Shown piece after piece: positions 1 through 7,569 of a stretch of 14,724 nucleotides of DNA. Every line of letters begins with the position of its first letter. Position 1 is the first letter of the stretch. The notes under the pieces were generated by a model. The model saw nothing but the letters and a program-made list of their open reading frames with translations. It was not told the origin of the DNA and did no database searches. Origin of the DNA: an uncultured Bacilli bacterium. Lineage in GTDB: Bacteria > Bacillota_I > Bacilli_A > RF39 > UBA660. The position numbers and the translations under genes are program-made. The stretch spans positions 1-14,724 of the forward strand of contig CANRAX010000021.1 in NCBI GenBank assembly GCA_947628635.1, written 5' to 3'.

Positions 1-398
1 TTTTAGGTAGTTATATTTTACAAAAAGAAAATCAAGAAAAATTATTTTTAAATGCTTGTCGAATTCGAAGAATTATAGTTGATAAAATAAATGAGTTATT
101 TAAAGAATATGATGGTATGATTGCGCCATGTAGTGGTGGAGTAGCACCTACTTTTGATAGTACTAGTGAAAAATTATCGGCTAGATATTTGATTTTAGAA
201 AATAATATGGTTATAGGTAATTTTGGTGGTTTTCCATCTATTAGTATTCCTTTTATGAAAATAAATGATTTACCAGTAGGTTTAAATTTAACGGGTCGTA
301 TTAAAGAAGATGGAGAAGTTTTAAATATGGCTTTAAAGATGGAAGAGTTAACAGGAATGAAAGATATTTATGCTAAAGTAGGTGATATTGATGTATAA
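1..398 (+). CDS. gatA: Asp-tRNA(Asn)/Glu-tRNA(Gln) amidotransferase subunit A, C-terminal part (5' truncated by window)
   Basis: GatA is the amidase subunit of GatCAB, which supplies ammonia from glutamine to convert misacylated Glu-tRNA(Gln) or Asp-tRNA(Asn) into Gln- or Asn-tRNA in the cytoplasm. The frame is open from base 3 and gives 131 residues to the TAA at 396-398. The visible part matches the end of the amidase-signature fold: the ACRIRR helix, then APCSGGVAP (family: GPTTPTPA), GGFPSISIP (family: AGLPAISVP) and LPVGLNLTGR (family: LPVGLQIIGK). The Ser-cisSer-Lys catalytic centre would lie upstream of the window and cannot be checked. The stop overlaps the gatB start by 8 bases, so the two are translationally coupled. 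gatC is not seen and is presumably upstream. Confidence 0.93.
   Translation, partial: LGSYILQKENQEKLFLNACRIRRIIVDKINELFKEYDGMIAPCSGGVAPTFDSTSEKLSARYLILENNMVIGNFGGFPSISIPFMKINDLPVGLNLTGRIKEDGEVLNMALKMEELTGMKDIYAKVGDIDV
380..385 (+). promoter_or_regulatory. Ribosome binding site of gatB
   Basis: AGGTGA lies five bases before ATG 391 and inside the end of gatA. It favours ATG 391 over the in-frame GTG at 382, which overlaps this site. Confidence 0.7.
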
Positions 399-1830
399 AG
401 TAGTAATTGGATTAGAAGTACATCTAGAGTTAGAAACAAATTCCAAAAATTTTTCTAGTGCACCTAATAAATTTAGTAATATTCCAAATGATAATGTCGC
501 AACTGTTGATTTAGGACTACCAGGAATATTACCTGTTGTTAACAAGGAAGCTTGTCGAAAAGCTTTGTTGACAGCTATGGCATTACATTGTGAAAATCCC
601 GATGAAGTGCTTTTTGATAGAAAAAATTATTTTTATCCTGATTTACCTAAGGGATATCAAATTACACAAGTTACTAAACCAATGGGAAAAAATGGTTATT
701 TAGATATTTTAGTTGCTGGTAAAGTAAAAAGAGTTTTAATACATCAACTACATTTAGAAGAAGATACAGCTTCACTAGAACATAGGGGAAAATATTCTTT
801 AATTGATTATAATAGGAGTGGCATTCCTTTAATAGAGATAGTTACAGAACCTTGTATAGAAAGTGCTGATGAGGCCGTTAGTTTTTTAGAAGATTTAAGA
901 GATGTTTTCTTATATTTAGGAGTAAGTGAAGCAAAAAGCAATTATGGACAAATGAGATGTGATGTAAATATTTCTTTAATGGAAGAAAACTCTAATGAAT
1001 TGGGCGTTAAAGTAGAGATGAAAAATATAAATGCTTTTAATAATGTTAGAAATGCAATTGTTTATGAAATAGAAAGACAAAGTAAAATTTTAAGTAGTGG
1101 TGGCACTGTTTTACAAGAAACAAGAAGAATTGCTGAAGATGGTAAGACTTATGCTATGAGGGAAAAAGTTGACGCTGTTGATTATAAATATTTTGTGGAG
1201 CCAAATATTCCGCCAGTAAAACTAGAAAAAGAGTACTTAGAAGAGTTGAGAAGTTCTTTACCGGAACTTAAATTAGATAGATATTTTAGATATGTAGATG
1301 ATTTAAAAGTTGGTGAAGAAGACGCTAAAACTTTGGTTAGAACAAGAAAAGTAGCAGATTACTTTGAAGAAGTGTTAAAAAATAGTGCGGATGTTAATTT
1401 AACAGTTAATTTTATGATGAGTGCTATTCTAGGTACTTTAAATAAGCTTGAAATTGACATAGATGAATTATTTATTACACCAGAAATGTTAAGTGGGGTT
1501 GTGAATTTTGTTCATGAAGGAAAAATTTCTTTGGATCATGGTAAAAAGATTTTATATAAAGCCATAGAGGAGAAAATAGATCCTGTAAAATTAATTGAAA
1601 AGGAAAATTTAACCCAAATTAATGATTATGAGGAGTTACTTAAATTAATTAAAAAAGTAATGGATGATAATTTAGAACAAGTAAGACAATATGTAGAAGA
1701 AGATAATATGCATGTTATTAATTTCTTTATCGGACAAACTATGAAAGTGTCTAATAGACAAGCAAATCCGAATAAATCATTAGAAATTATAAAAGAAGAA
1801 CTTGAAAGGAGAAAAAATGAAAGAATATAG
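391..1830 (+). CDS. gatB: Asp-tRNA(Asn)/Glu-tRNA(Gln) amidotransferase subunit B
   Basis: GatB binds the misacylated tRNA and carries the kinase/transamidation site of GatCAB, using ATP to activate the Glu or Asp carboxylate before amidation with ammonia channelled from GatA. From ATG 391 the protein is 479 residues, the usual length. Family blocks appear in order: IGLEVHLEL near the N-terminus, DLGLPGILPVVN, RKNYFYPDLPKGYQ, LHLEEDTA, SGIPLIEIVTEP, MRCDVNIS and EMKNINAFNNVR. A C-terminal YqeY-like tail ends with IGQTMKVSNRQANP. The CPVC zinc-type cysteines seen in many GatB proteins are replaced by ATVD, as also happens in staphylococcal-type GatB. I chose ATG 391 because AGGTGA sits five bases upstream and homologues begin just before IGLEVH. 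The gene overlaps gatA by 8 bases and aspS by 14. Confidence 0.97.
   Translation: MYKVVIGLEVHLELETNSKNFSSAPNKFSNIPNDNVATVDLGLPGILPVVNKEACRKALLTAMALHCENPDEVLFDRKNYFYPDLPKGYQITQVTKPMGKNGYLDILVAGKVKRVLIHQLHLEEDTASLEHRGKYSLIDYNRSGIPLIEIVTEPCIESADEAVSFLEDLRDVFLYLGVSEAKSNYGQMRCDVNISLMEENSNELGVKVEMKNINAFNNVRNAIVYEIERQSKILSSGGTVLQETRRIAEDGKTYAMREKVDAVDYKYFVEPNIPPVKLEKEYLEELRSSLPELKLDRYFRYVDDLKVGEEDAKTLVRTRKVADYFEEVLKNSADVNLTVNFMMSAILGTLNKLEIDIDELFITPEMLSGVVNFVHEGKISLDHGKKILYKAIEEKIDPVKLIEKENLTQINDYEELLKLIKKVMDDNLEQVRQYVEEDNMHVINFFIGQTMKVSNRQANPNKSLEIIKEELERRKNERI
1805..1811 (+). promoter_or_regulatory. Ribosome binding site of aspS
   Basis: AAAGGAG lies five bases before ATG 1817, within the end of gatB. 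It rules out the in-frame TTG at 1802, which lies upstream of the site. Confidence 0.8.
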
Positions 1831-3553
1831 AACACATAAATGTGGAAAATTAAGTGAAGAACTTATAGGAAGTGAAGTAAGAGTTGCAGGGTTTATTGAA
1901 AATATTCGTGACCATGGAGGCGTAATTTTTGTAGATATTAGGGATGATAGCGGTGTTTTGCAACTAGTTAGCAATGATGATAGTATTTTTGAAGGCATTA
2001 CTAGAGAATCTAGTGTTACAGTAAAAGGTTTAATTCGCAAAAGAGATGAAGATGATTATAATGAAAGGATTGTTACAGGAACTATTGAACTTTTAGTAGA
2101 TGAATTTCAAGTATTAGGAAAAGCTTTGAATGTTTTACCATTTGAAGTTATGACTTCAAAAGAAGTTAATGAAGATGTAAGACTTAAATATCGTTATTTA
2201 GATTTACGTAATTCCAAAGTAAAAGAAAATATTATTTTTAGATCAAAAATAATTAACTATTTGCGTAATTTAATGATAAATGATGATTTTTTAGAAGTAC
2301 AAACACCTATACTTACAGCTTCTTCTCCAGAAGGGGCAAGAGATTTTATCGTACCTTCAAGAAAATTTCATGGAAAGTTTTATGCTTTGCCACAAGCACC
2401 ACAACAATTTAAACAGTTATTAATGTGTGGAGGTTTTGATAAGTATTTTCAGGTCGCACCATGCTTTCGAGATGAAGACGCTAGAAGTGATAGATTATAT
2501 GGGGAATTTTATCAATTAGATTTAGAAATGTCTTTTGTTACAGAAGATGATGTTTTAGAAGTAGGGGAAAAAATTTTTTATGAGACTTTTAAAGAATTTT
2601 CGAAAGGAAAAAAAGTAACTTCCCGACCATTTAAACGCTTAACTTATAAAGAAGCAATGGAAAAGTACGGAACTGATAAACCAGATTTAAGAAATCCATT
2701 GGAAATAATTGATGTAACAGAAGTATTTGAAGAGACAACTTTTCGACCTTTTAAAAGTGTTCCAGTTAAAGCTATTGTTGTTGAGGAAATTGCTGATAAA
2801 TCAAATTCTTGGTTTAATGATTTAGTGGAATATGCTAATACAATTGGAATGCCAGGAATAGGTTATTTTAAAGTAGTAGATGGTAGTTTTGTTGGGCCAA
2901 TTGATAAGTTCTTAACAGATGATGAAAGAGAAGAGTTAAAAAAAGTTGCCCATTTAAAGGAAAATAGTGTTATCTTCTTTATTGCTGATCGTAATAATGC
3001 TTGTAGATATGCTTCTTTAATTAGAGATGAATTAGGTCTTAAACTTGATTTAATTGATAAGAATGAATATGCTTTTTGTATTGTAAAAGATTTTCCAATG
3101 TTTGAGTGGGATGAAGAAGAGGAAAGATACATTTTTACTCATAATCCATTTAGTATGCCTCAAGGAGGAATGGAAAGTTTAAATAATAAAAAGGAAGAAG
3201 ATATTTTAGCTTTTCAGTATGATTTTGTATGCAATGGAGTAGAAATGGCTAGTGGAGCTGTGAGAAATCATGATTTAAATATTATGAAAAAAGTTTTTGA
3301 AATTGCTGGCTATGAAGAAGAAGAATTAAAAAGAAGATTTAAAGCCTTATATGAAGCCTTTAAATATGGAGCTCCTCCTCATGCAGGAATGGCTTTAGGT
3401 ATAGATAGAATGATTATGCTTTTACTTGATGAAGAATCTATTAGAGAAACAATTGCTTTCCCAATGACAGCTGGAGGAACAGATCTTTTAATGGGTTCAC
3501 CTAGTGAGGTTGATGAAATGCAATTAAGAGAAGATCATATTAAAATTAGATAA
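1817..3553 (+). CDS. aspS: Aspartate--tRNA ligase, possibly non-discriminating (Asp/Asn)
   Basis: This class II synthetase charges tRNA with aspartate. It has 578 residues, close to the bacterial norm of about 590. Domains: an N-terminal OB-fold anticodon-binding domain (about 1-110, RDHGGVIFVDIRD at 31-43), the class II catalytic core with motif 2 CFRDEDARSDR from C216, a bacterial GAD insertion (about 290-400), and motif 3 with GIDR at 528-531 near the end. His33 in RDHGG matches the His reported for non-discriminating AspRS; discriminating enzymes such as E. coli have Leu. Position next to gatAB fits a supply of Asp-tRNA(Asn) for amidation, which is inference. The blocks GEFYQLDLEMSF and HNPFSMPQGGM resemble the form common in Alphaproteobacteria and some Clostridia, not Bacillus (PEFTQ, HHPFTMP). 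No terminator is visible downstream. Confidence 0.97.
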   Translation: MKEYRTHKCGKLSEELIGSEVRVAGFIENIRDHGGVIFVDIRDDSGVLQLVSNDDSIFEGITRESSVTVKGLIRKRDEDDYNERIVTGTIELLVDEFQVLGKALNVLPFEVMTSKEVNEDVRLKYRYLDLRNSKVKENIIFRSKIINYLRNLMINDDFLEVQTPILTASSPEGARDFIVPSRKFHGKFYALPQAPQQFKQLLMCGGFDKYFQVAPCFRDEDARSDRLYGEFYQLDLEMSFVTEDDVLEVGEKIFYETFKEFSKGKKVTSRPFKRLTYKEAMEKYGTDKPDLRNPLEIIDVTEVFEETTFRPFKSVPVKAIVVEEIADKSNSWFNDLVEYANTIGMPGIGYFKVVDGSFVGPIDKFLTDDEREELKKVAHLKENSVIFFIADRNNACRYASLIRDELGLKLDLIDKNEYAFCIVKDFPMFEWDEEEERYIFTHNPFSMPQGGMESLNNKKEEDILAFQYDFVCNGVEMASGAVRNHDLNIMKKVFEIAGYEEEELKRRFKALYEAFKYGAPPHAGMALGIDRMIMLLLDEESIRETIAFPMTAGGTDLLMGSPSEVDEMQLREDHIKIR

Positions 3554-3592
3554 TTAATATTAATGGATATAAACAAAATAAATTAAAAAATG

Positions 3593-3609
3593 CTGACTAG
3601 GTCAATTAT
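3593..3609 (+). repeat. Direct repeat copy 1 upstream of the histidine kinase gene
   Basis: CTGACTAG followed by GTCAATTAT. It matches copy 2 at 3644-3659 except at the GT/C junction. The starts are 51 bases apart, close to five helical turns. This copy also contains a small palindrome, TGAC-TAG-GTCA (3594-3604). It may be a regulator site; no regulator is identified. Confidence 0.5.
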
Positions 3610-3643
3610 TTATTAAGAAAAAATATCAATTTTGAAATTTGAA

Positions 3644-3659
3644 CTGACTAGCCAATTAT
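3644..3659 (+). repeat. Direct repeat copy 2 upstream of the histidine kinase gene
   Basis: CTGACTAG followed by CCAATTAT, just upstream of the predicted -35 box at 3665. Together with copy 1 it would sit at about -48 and -99 from the likely transcription start. That is a usual arrangement for activator sites; the role is inference. Confidence 0.5.
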
Positions 3660-3664
3660 ATTTG

Positions 3665-3693
3665 TTGAAAAAAAGTCCTAATAATGATATATT
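3665..3693 (+). promoter_or_regulatory. Predicted sigma-A promoter of the hybrid kinase gene
   Basis: TTGAAA (3665-3670), a 17-base spacer and TATATT (3688-3693), with an extended -10 TG at 3685-3686. Transcription would start near 3700, almost on the ribosome binding site GAGGTG (3701-3706), so the leader would be only about 13 bases. The rest of the 3554-3712 gap holds the repeat pair and no visible terminator hairpin. Confidence 0.65.
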
Positions 3694-3712
3694 TAAAATA
3701 GAGGTGTAGCAT

Positions 3713-6025
3713 ATGAATGGGGTATGGCTAACTGGTTCAGCGTTAACAATAAGTTTATTTCTAGTTACTATTTTTCTAATGAAGAAAAAAGTTCGAAATA
3801 ATGAAACAGTTCTTTATCAATATTTAATTATTTTTAATTTATTATTTTCATGTACTGGTTTTTTTGGCTATCTAGTCGCAAAAGTAATAGGTAATGAATT
3901 TATTGTAAGTATTATTCAAAGATTACATTTATGTTTTTTACTTATCCTTTCCTTTTTACTTATTTGTTATAATTTAGCTATTAATAAGATGAGCGATAGA
4001 ACCAAAAATAATTTATTTAAAGGTTTATTGGGTTATTTAATTATTGAACTAATTTTAGTTTTATTTGTACCTGTTAAGGTCATTAATTATGGTGAATATT
4101 TAGATGTAGCTGGTCCTGTTTATAATGTTGCGATAGTAGGAGTAATAATCTTCTTTTTAATTAATACTGTTTTAACTTTAAAATATTTTATTGAGAATAA
4201 AAAACAATATAAAAAAGGTGTTCCTTTTATTGTTCTTTTAATTTTATTTATTATTGCTTTTCTTTTTAGAATATGGTATCCAGAAATTATTACAGAAACC
4301 TATATCAGTGCTTTTGCTTTTTTGGTAATGTATTTTACTATTGAAAATCCTGATATAAAATTAATTGAACAATTAGAAAAGGCTAAAGCTTCTGCTGATA
4401 AAGCTAACAATGCTAAAACGGCTTTTTTATCAAGTATGTCCCATGAAATTAGAACACCACTTAATGCTATTGTAGGATTTAGTGAATGTATTGAACAATC
4501 AAACAATCTAGAAGAAGCTAAAGAAAATGCTAAAGATATAGTAAATGCTTCTAATACTTTGTTAGAAATTGTAAATGGTATTTTAGATATTTCTAAAATA
4601 GAAGCTGGAAAGTTACAACTGTTTGAAACCACTTATAATGCTAAGGAAACTTTTTTGAGTTTAGCAAAGATGATGAGTCCTAAAATGCAGGAAAAGAACT
4701 TGGAATTTTCTTATAATATTGCTCCTGATTTGCCAGAATTTTTATATGGCGATTGTGCTAATTTGAAAAAAGTTATTACTAATTTATTAAGTAATGCTTA
4801 TAAATATACAACAACTGGCTATGTTCATTATGAAGTAAGCTGTGTTAATTCTGATGATATTTGTAAATTAATAATTTCTGTCGAAGATTCAGGACGAGGA
4901 ATAAAAAAAGAAAACATTGATAAATTATTTACCAAGTTTGAAAGATTAGAGGAAGATAAAAATACTACAATTGAGGGTACTGGTTTAGGGTTAGCTTTGA
5001 CTAAACAACTAGTTGAAATGATGAATGGTCGTATTATTGTTCACACTATTTATGGTGAAGGCTCTAAATTTACAGTTGTTATCAACCAGAAAAAAACAAC
5101 TAAAGAACCTATGCCAATTAGAAAAGATAACTTTGTGGATGTTAACTTCTCTGGTTTAAAAATAATTGTTGTTGATGATAATGAAATGAACTTGAAAGTT
5201 GCTAAAAAATTATTAGAAAGATTTTCTATTACAGATATTTTATTTTTAAATAATGGTTTTGATTTGCTTGATAAGATAAATTCTGGTTATGAATGTGATG
5301 TTATTTTACTTGATATAATGATGCCTAAAATGGATGGAGTACAAACTTTAGAAAAATTGAAGGAAATTACTGGTTTTAAGACACCTGTTGTAGCTCTTAC
5401 GGCCAATGCTATTAGTGGCATTAAAGAACAATATTTAAATAGTGGTTTTTCAGATTATTTAGCTAAGCCGATTGAAAAAGATGAATTAGTTAGAGTACTA
5501 GGTAATATTTATTCTAAGCATGAAACATCTTTTACAGAGATTTTAAGTAATGAGGAAGAAAATATTGAAAATAAAAATAATGAAGAGGATAAAGATAACA
5601 CTTTAGAAGAAAAAGAAAATTTAGAGGTTATGTCAACGGTCGAAGAACCACCACAAATTTCAGCTCAAGATTATTTAAAAAGTAAGGGTGTTGATATTAA
5701 CCATGCTCTTGAACTTTTAGGAGATATGGAAATGTATAATGATACTGTTAAAGATTTTCTTGCGGAAGTTCAAGAAAAATGGCAACGCATTGAAAAATAT
5801 AAATTGGAAGGTAATATGAAGGACTATGCCATAGATGTTCATTCCCTAAAAAGTGATTGTAAATATTTAGGATTTATGAAATTAGCAGATTTAAGTTATC
5901 AACATGAATTAAGTAGTAAAAATAATGATAGTACTTTTGTTAATAATAACTTTGCTCAGTTAGAAGAAGAGTTTAATAAAGTTTTAGCTATTCTTAATGA
6001 ATACCAAGAAAGATATCTAAAATAA
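3713..6025 (+). CDS. Seven-helix membrane hybrid histidine kinase with receiver and HPt domains
   Basis: A sensor kinase of 770 residues with a full intramolecular phosphorelay. Seven hydrophobic segments (about 5-23, 35-58, 69-88, 103-121, 135-157, 169-187, 194-211) form the sensor; its ligand is unknown. A short helical linker leads to the H-box SHEIRTPLNAI with phospho-acceptor His244. The ATPase domain has N-box NLLSNA (357-362), G1 DSGRG (392-396) and G2 GTGLG (422-426). A receiver domain follows, with acidic pocket Asp488/Asp489, phospho-acceptor Asp534 (LLDIMMP), Thr563 and Lys585. After an acidic Glu/Asn-rich linker (about 602-648) comes an HPt domain with His710 (HSLKSDCKYLG). All catalytic residues are present. 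Ribosome binding site GAGGTG lies six bases before the ATG. No separate response regulator lies in the window, so the output is unknown. Confidence 0.93.
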   Translation: MNGVWLTGSALTISLFLVTIFLMKKKVRNNETVLYQYLIIFNLLFSCTGFFGYLVAKVIGNEFIVSIIQRLHLCFLLILSFLLICYNLAINKMSDRTKNNLFKGLLGYLIIELILVLFVPVKVINYGEYLDVAGPVYNVAIVGVIIFFLINTVLTLKYFIENKKQYKKGVPFIVLLILFIIAFLFRIWYPEIITETYISAFAFLVMYFTIENPDIKLIEQLEKAKASADKANNAKTAFLSSMSHEIRTPLNAIVGFSECIEQSNNLEEAKENAKDIVNASNTLLEIVNGILDISKIEAGKLQLFETTYNAKETFLSLAKMMSPKMQEKNLEFSYNIAPDLPEFLYGDCANLKKVITNLLSNAYKYTTTGYVHYEVSCVNSDDICKLIISVEDSGRGIKKENIDKLFTKFERLEEDKNTTIEGTGLGLALTKQLVEMMNGRIIVHTIYGEGSKFTVVINQKKTTKEPMPIRKDNFVDVNFSGLKIIVVDDNEMNLKVAKKLLERFSITDILFLNNGFDLLDKINSGYECDVILLDIMMPKMDGVQTLEKLKEITGFKTPVVALTANAISGIKEQYLNSGFSDYLAKPIEKDELVRVLGNIYSKHETSFTEILSNEEENIENKNNEEDKDNTLEEKENLEVMSTVEEPPQISAQDYLKSKGVDINHALELLGDMEMYNDTVKDFLAEVQEKWQRIEKYKLEGNMKDYAIDVHSLKSDCKYLGFMKLADLSYQHELSSKNNDSTFVNNNFAQLEEEFNKVLAILNEYQERYLK

Positions 6026-6027
6026 AC

Positions 6028-6056
6028 TTTAAAAATTAGATTAGATAAGTTATAAT
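6028..6056 (+). promoter_or_regulatory. Predicted sigma-A promoter of the rhomboid gene
   Basis: A perfect TATAAT (6051-6056) with TTTAAA (6028-6033) 17 bases upstream, in the 59-base gap after the kinase gene. The ribosome binding site AGGAGG follows at 6073-6078. Confidence 0.65.
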
Positions 6057-6084
6057 AGAAGTAGCAATTTTTAGGAGGCAGAAG

Positions 6085-7239
6085 ATGGAAAACGAAATAA
6101 TGCTTGATGATAAAAATATTATTGTTATGAAGTTATTACATTATTTCATTACAGAAAAAAATTATAATCCAATAATTTTACAAGGTGTAGAAAATGAAAT
6201 ATGGCTTGAAAATTTAGATGAAAATGTAAAAGTAATTAGAATAGTTTCTGAACATATTCATAATGATGAACAATTTAATTTTGATATGTTCAAAACTAAA
6301 AGAATAATTAAAAAAATAAAGAAGAAAACTTTAAGTTTTAATATTAATGTATTTAGTATATTTCTAAATATGGGAGAAAATGTTAAAGAAGAAATAAATG
6401 CTAATCCTAATCTATTATGTGTAAATACTCCAACAGAAGCAGATTTGAAAAAAAATCCTTTAGTAACGAAGAATTTTCCTGATTTAAATAAGAAAATGAC
6501 TTATAGTGAAAAGGGAATTGAATTATTTATGAAAATAACGCAAGATATTAATAAGCATAATATGGAAGACGCTAGTAAAATGGAAAAAGTTTTTAAAGGT
6601 AAATTTCCTTTTATTACGTATTTATTGATTGCCTTTAATGTAATTATTTTCATTGTTCCACTTCTTTTTGGACAATATAATAATTTAATTTCTATGTTTT
6701 GTGTTCATGGACCAAGTATAAGAGCTGGCCAATATTATCGATTACTAACAGGAATGTTTTTACATGGTAATATTTTACATTTGGTACTTAATTGTTATGC
6801 TTTGTATGTTATTGGTAGTCAATTAGAAAGTTTTTTAGGTAAAGTTAAATATATAATAATCTATTTATTTTCAGGGATAGTTGGAGCTTTATTTTCAATG
6901 ACTTTTGGTGGAAGTTATGCTTCAATTGGAGCAAGTGGAGCTATCTTTGGTTTAATGGGTTCATTACTCTACTTTGGTTATCATTATCGAGTTTATTTGG
7001 GAAATGTTGTTAAGTCACAAATTATTCCTTTGATACTAATAAATTTATTTTTAGGTTTTATGGTAAGTGGTGTTGATAATTTTGCTCATATTGGAGGCTT
7101 AATTGGTGGTGCTTTAATAACAGTAGCCTTAGGTATAAAAGATAAAAGTTCTATGTTTGAAAAAGTAAATGGTTGGATAGTAACTGGTTTATTTTTAATA
7201 TTCACTTATTACATGGCTTTTGTTTTAGCAGGAAGATAA
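6085..7239 (+). CDS. gluP: GluP/YqgP-type rhomboid intramembrane serine protease
   Basis: Rhomboids cleave membrane proteins within the bilayer with a Ser-His dyad. The 384 residues have a soluble N-terminal domain (about 1-172) resembling that of B. subtilis YqgP (conserved EIWLE at 38-42), then the rhomboid core from about 174. In the core I see HGNILHLVLN (His/Asn of the oxyanion region, 227-236), catalytic Ser284 in GASGAIFG, and catalytic His335 in NFAHIGGLIGG. A seventh hydrophobic segment is at about 364-382. The C-terminal TPR region of B. subtilis YqgP (about 507 residues) is absent. YqgP processes the magnesium transporter MgtE with FtsH; whether this protein does is unknown. AGGAGG lies six bases before the ATG. 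It has its own promoter and sits directly upstream of the ireB operon. Confidence 0.9.
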   Translation: MENEIMLDDKNIIVMKLLHYFITEKNYNPIILQGVENEIWLENLDENVKVIRIVSEHIHNDEQFNFDMFKTKRIIKKIKKKTLSFNINVFSIFLNMGENVKEEINANPNLLCVNTPTEADLKKNPLVTKNFPDLNKKMTYSEKGIELFMKITQDINKHNMEDASKMEKVFKGKFPFITYLLIAFNVIIFIVPLLFGQYNNLISMFCVHGPSIRAGQYYRLLTGMFLHGNILHLVLNCYALYVIGSQLESFLGKVKYIIIYLFSGIVGALFSMTFGGSYASIGASGAIFGLMGSLLYFGYHYRVYLGNVVKSQIIPLILINLFLGFMVSGVDNFAHIGGLIGGALITVALGIKDKSSMFEKVNGWIVTGLFLIFTYYMAFVLAGR

Positions 7240-7253
7240 AAATATATTTTAAA

Positions 7254-7282
7254 TTGTGTTTATGAAAATTAAATGATAGAAT
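7254..7282 (+). promoter_or_regulatory. Predicted promoter of the ireB-ruvX operon
   Basis: TAGAAT (7277-7282) with an extended -10 TG (7274-7275) and a weak TTGTGT (7254-7259) 17 bases upstream, in the 75-base gap after the rhomboid gene. Confidence 0.5.
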
Positions 7283-7302
7283 AAAAGTAGAAATATTATA
7301 GT

Positions 7303-7309
7303 GAGGTGA
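7303..7309 (+). promoter_or_regulatory. Ribosome binding site of ireB
   Basis: GAGGTGA lies five bases before ATG 7315. The in-frame GTG at 7306 lies inside the site and is therefore not the start. Confidence 0.75.
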
Positions 7310-7314
7310 TTTTT

Positions 7315-7569
7315 ATGCAACCTGATAAAACTAATTTGTTTAGTGTTTTAGAACTTGATACCAAAATAGTTAAGGAAGCTCTTAGTGAGGTTTATGAAGC
7401 TTTAGAGGAGAGAGGATATAATCCAACAAATCAGATTGTTGGTTACTTGATTAGTGGTGATCCTGGTTATATATCTAGTTATAAAGATGCTAGAGGAAAA
7501 ATCCAAGAAGTTGATCGTGCTAAGATAGTAGAAATTCTTTTAACAGAATTTCAAAAAAATAATAAATGA
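7315..7569 (+). CDS. ireB: IreB family regulatory phosphoprotein (UPF0297, YrzL)
   Basis: IreB is a small cytoplasmic protein phosphorylated by the PASTA-domain Ser/Thr kinase (IreK/PrkC type). In Enterococcus faecalis it is a negative regulator of intrinsic cephalosporin resistance. This 84-residue protein has the family core: EVYEALEERGYNPTNQIVGYL continuing to GDPGYISSYKDAR, then a basic/acidic C-terminal helix. The N-terminal tail keeps one Thr in DKT (Thr6), at the place where the phosphorylated threonines lie in E. faecalis IreB. It is first of a tight operon; its TGA overlaps the ruvX ATG (ATGA), as in many Firmicutes. Its presence implies a PASTA kinase elsewhere in the genome. Confidence 0.95.
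   Translation: MQPDKTNLFSVLELDTKIVKEALSEVYEALEERGYNPTNQIVGYLISGDPGYISSYKDARGKIQEVDRAKIVEILLTEFQKNNK

Noticed and set aside
382..390. GTG start at 382 for gatB
   Set aside because: It overlaps the AGGTGA ribosome binding site and would add three residues not typical of GatB; ATG 391 fits better.
348..545. Minus-strand open frames (also at 1626-2040, 2863-3132, 4300-4632, 9236-9436, 10139-10330, 10677-10874, 14435-14623)
   Set aside because: All lie opposite well-identified genes, match no family I recognise, and are expected by chance in AT-rich coding DNA.
3594..3604. TGAC-TAG-GTCA palindrome as an operator on its own
   Set aside because: It is short, and the second direct-repeat copy does not keep the palindrome (TGACTAGCCA), so the direct repeat is the better-supported unit.
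5526..5656. Acidic Glu/Asn-rich stretch as a possible frameshift or separate gene within the kinase
   Set aside because: The frame is continuous and the stretch is a normal linker between the receiver and HPt domains, both of which are intact.
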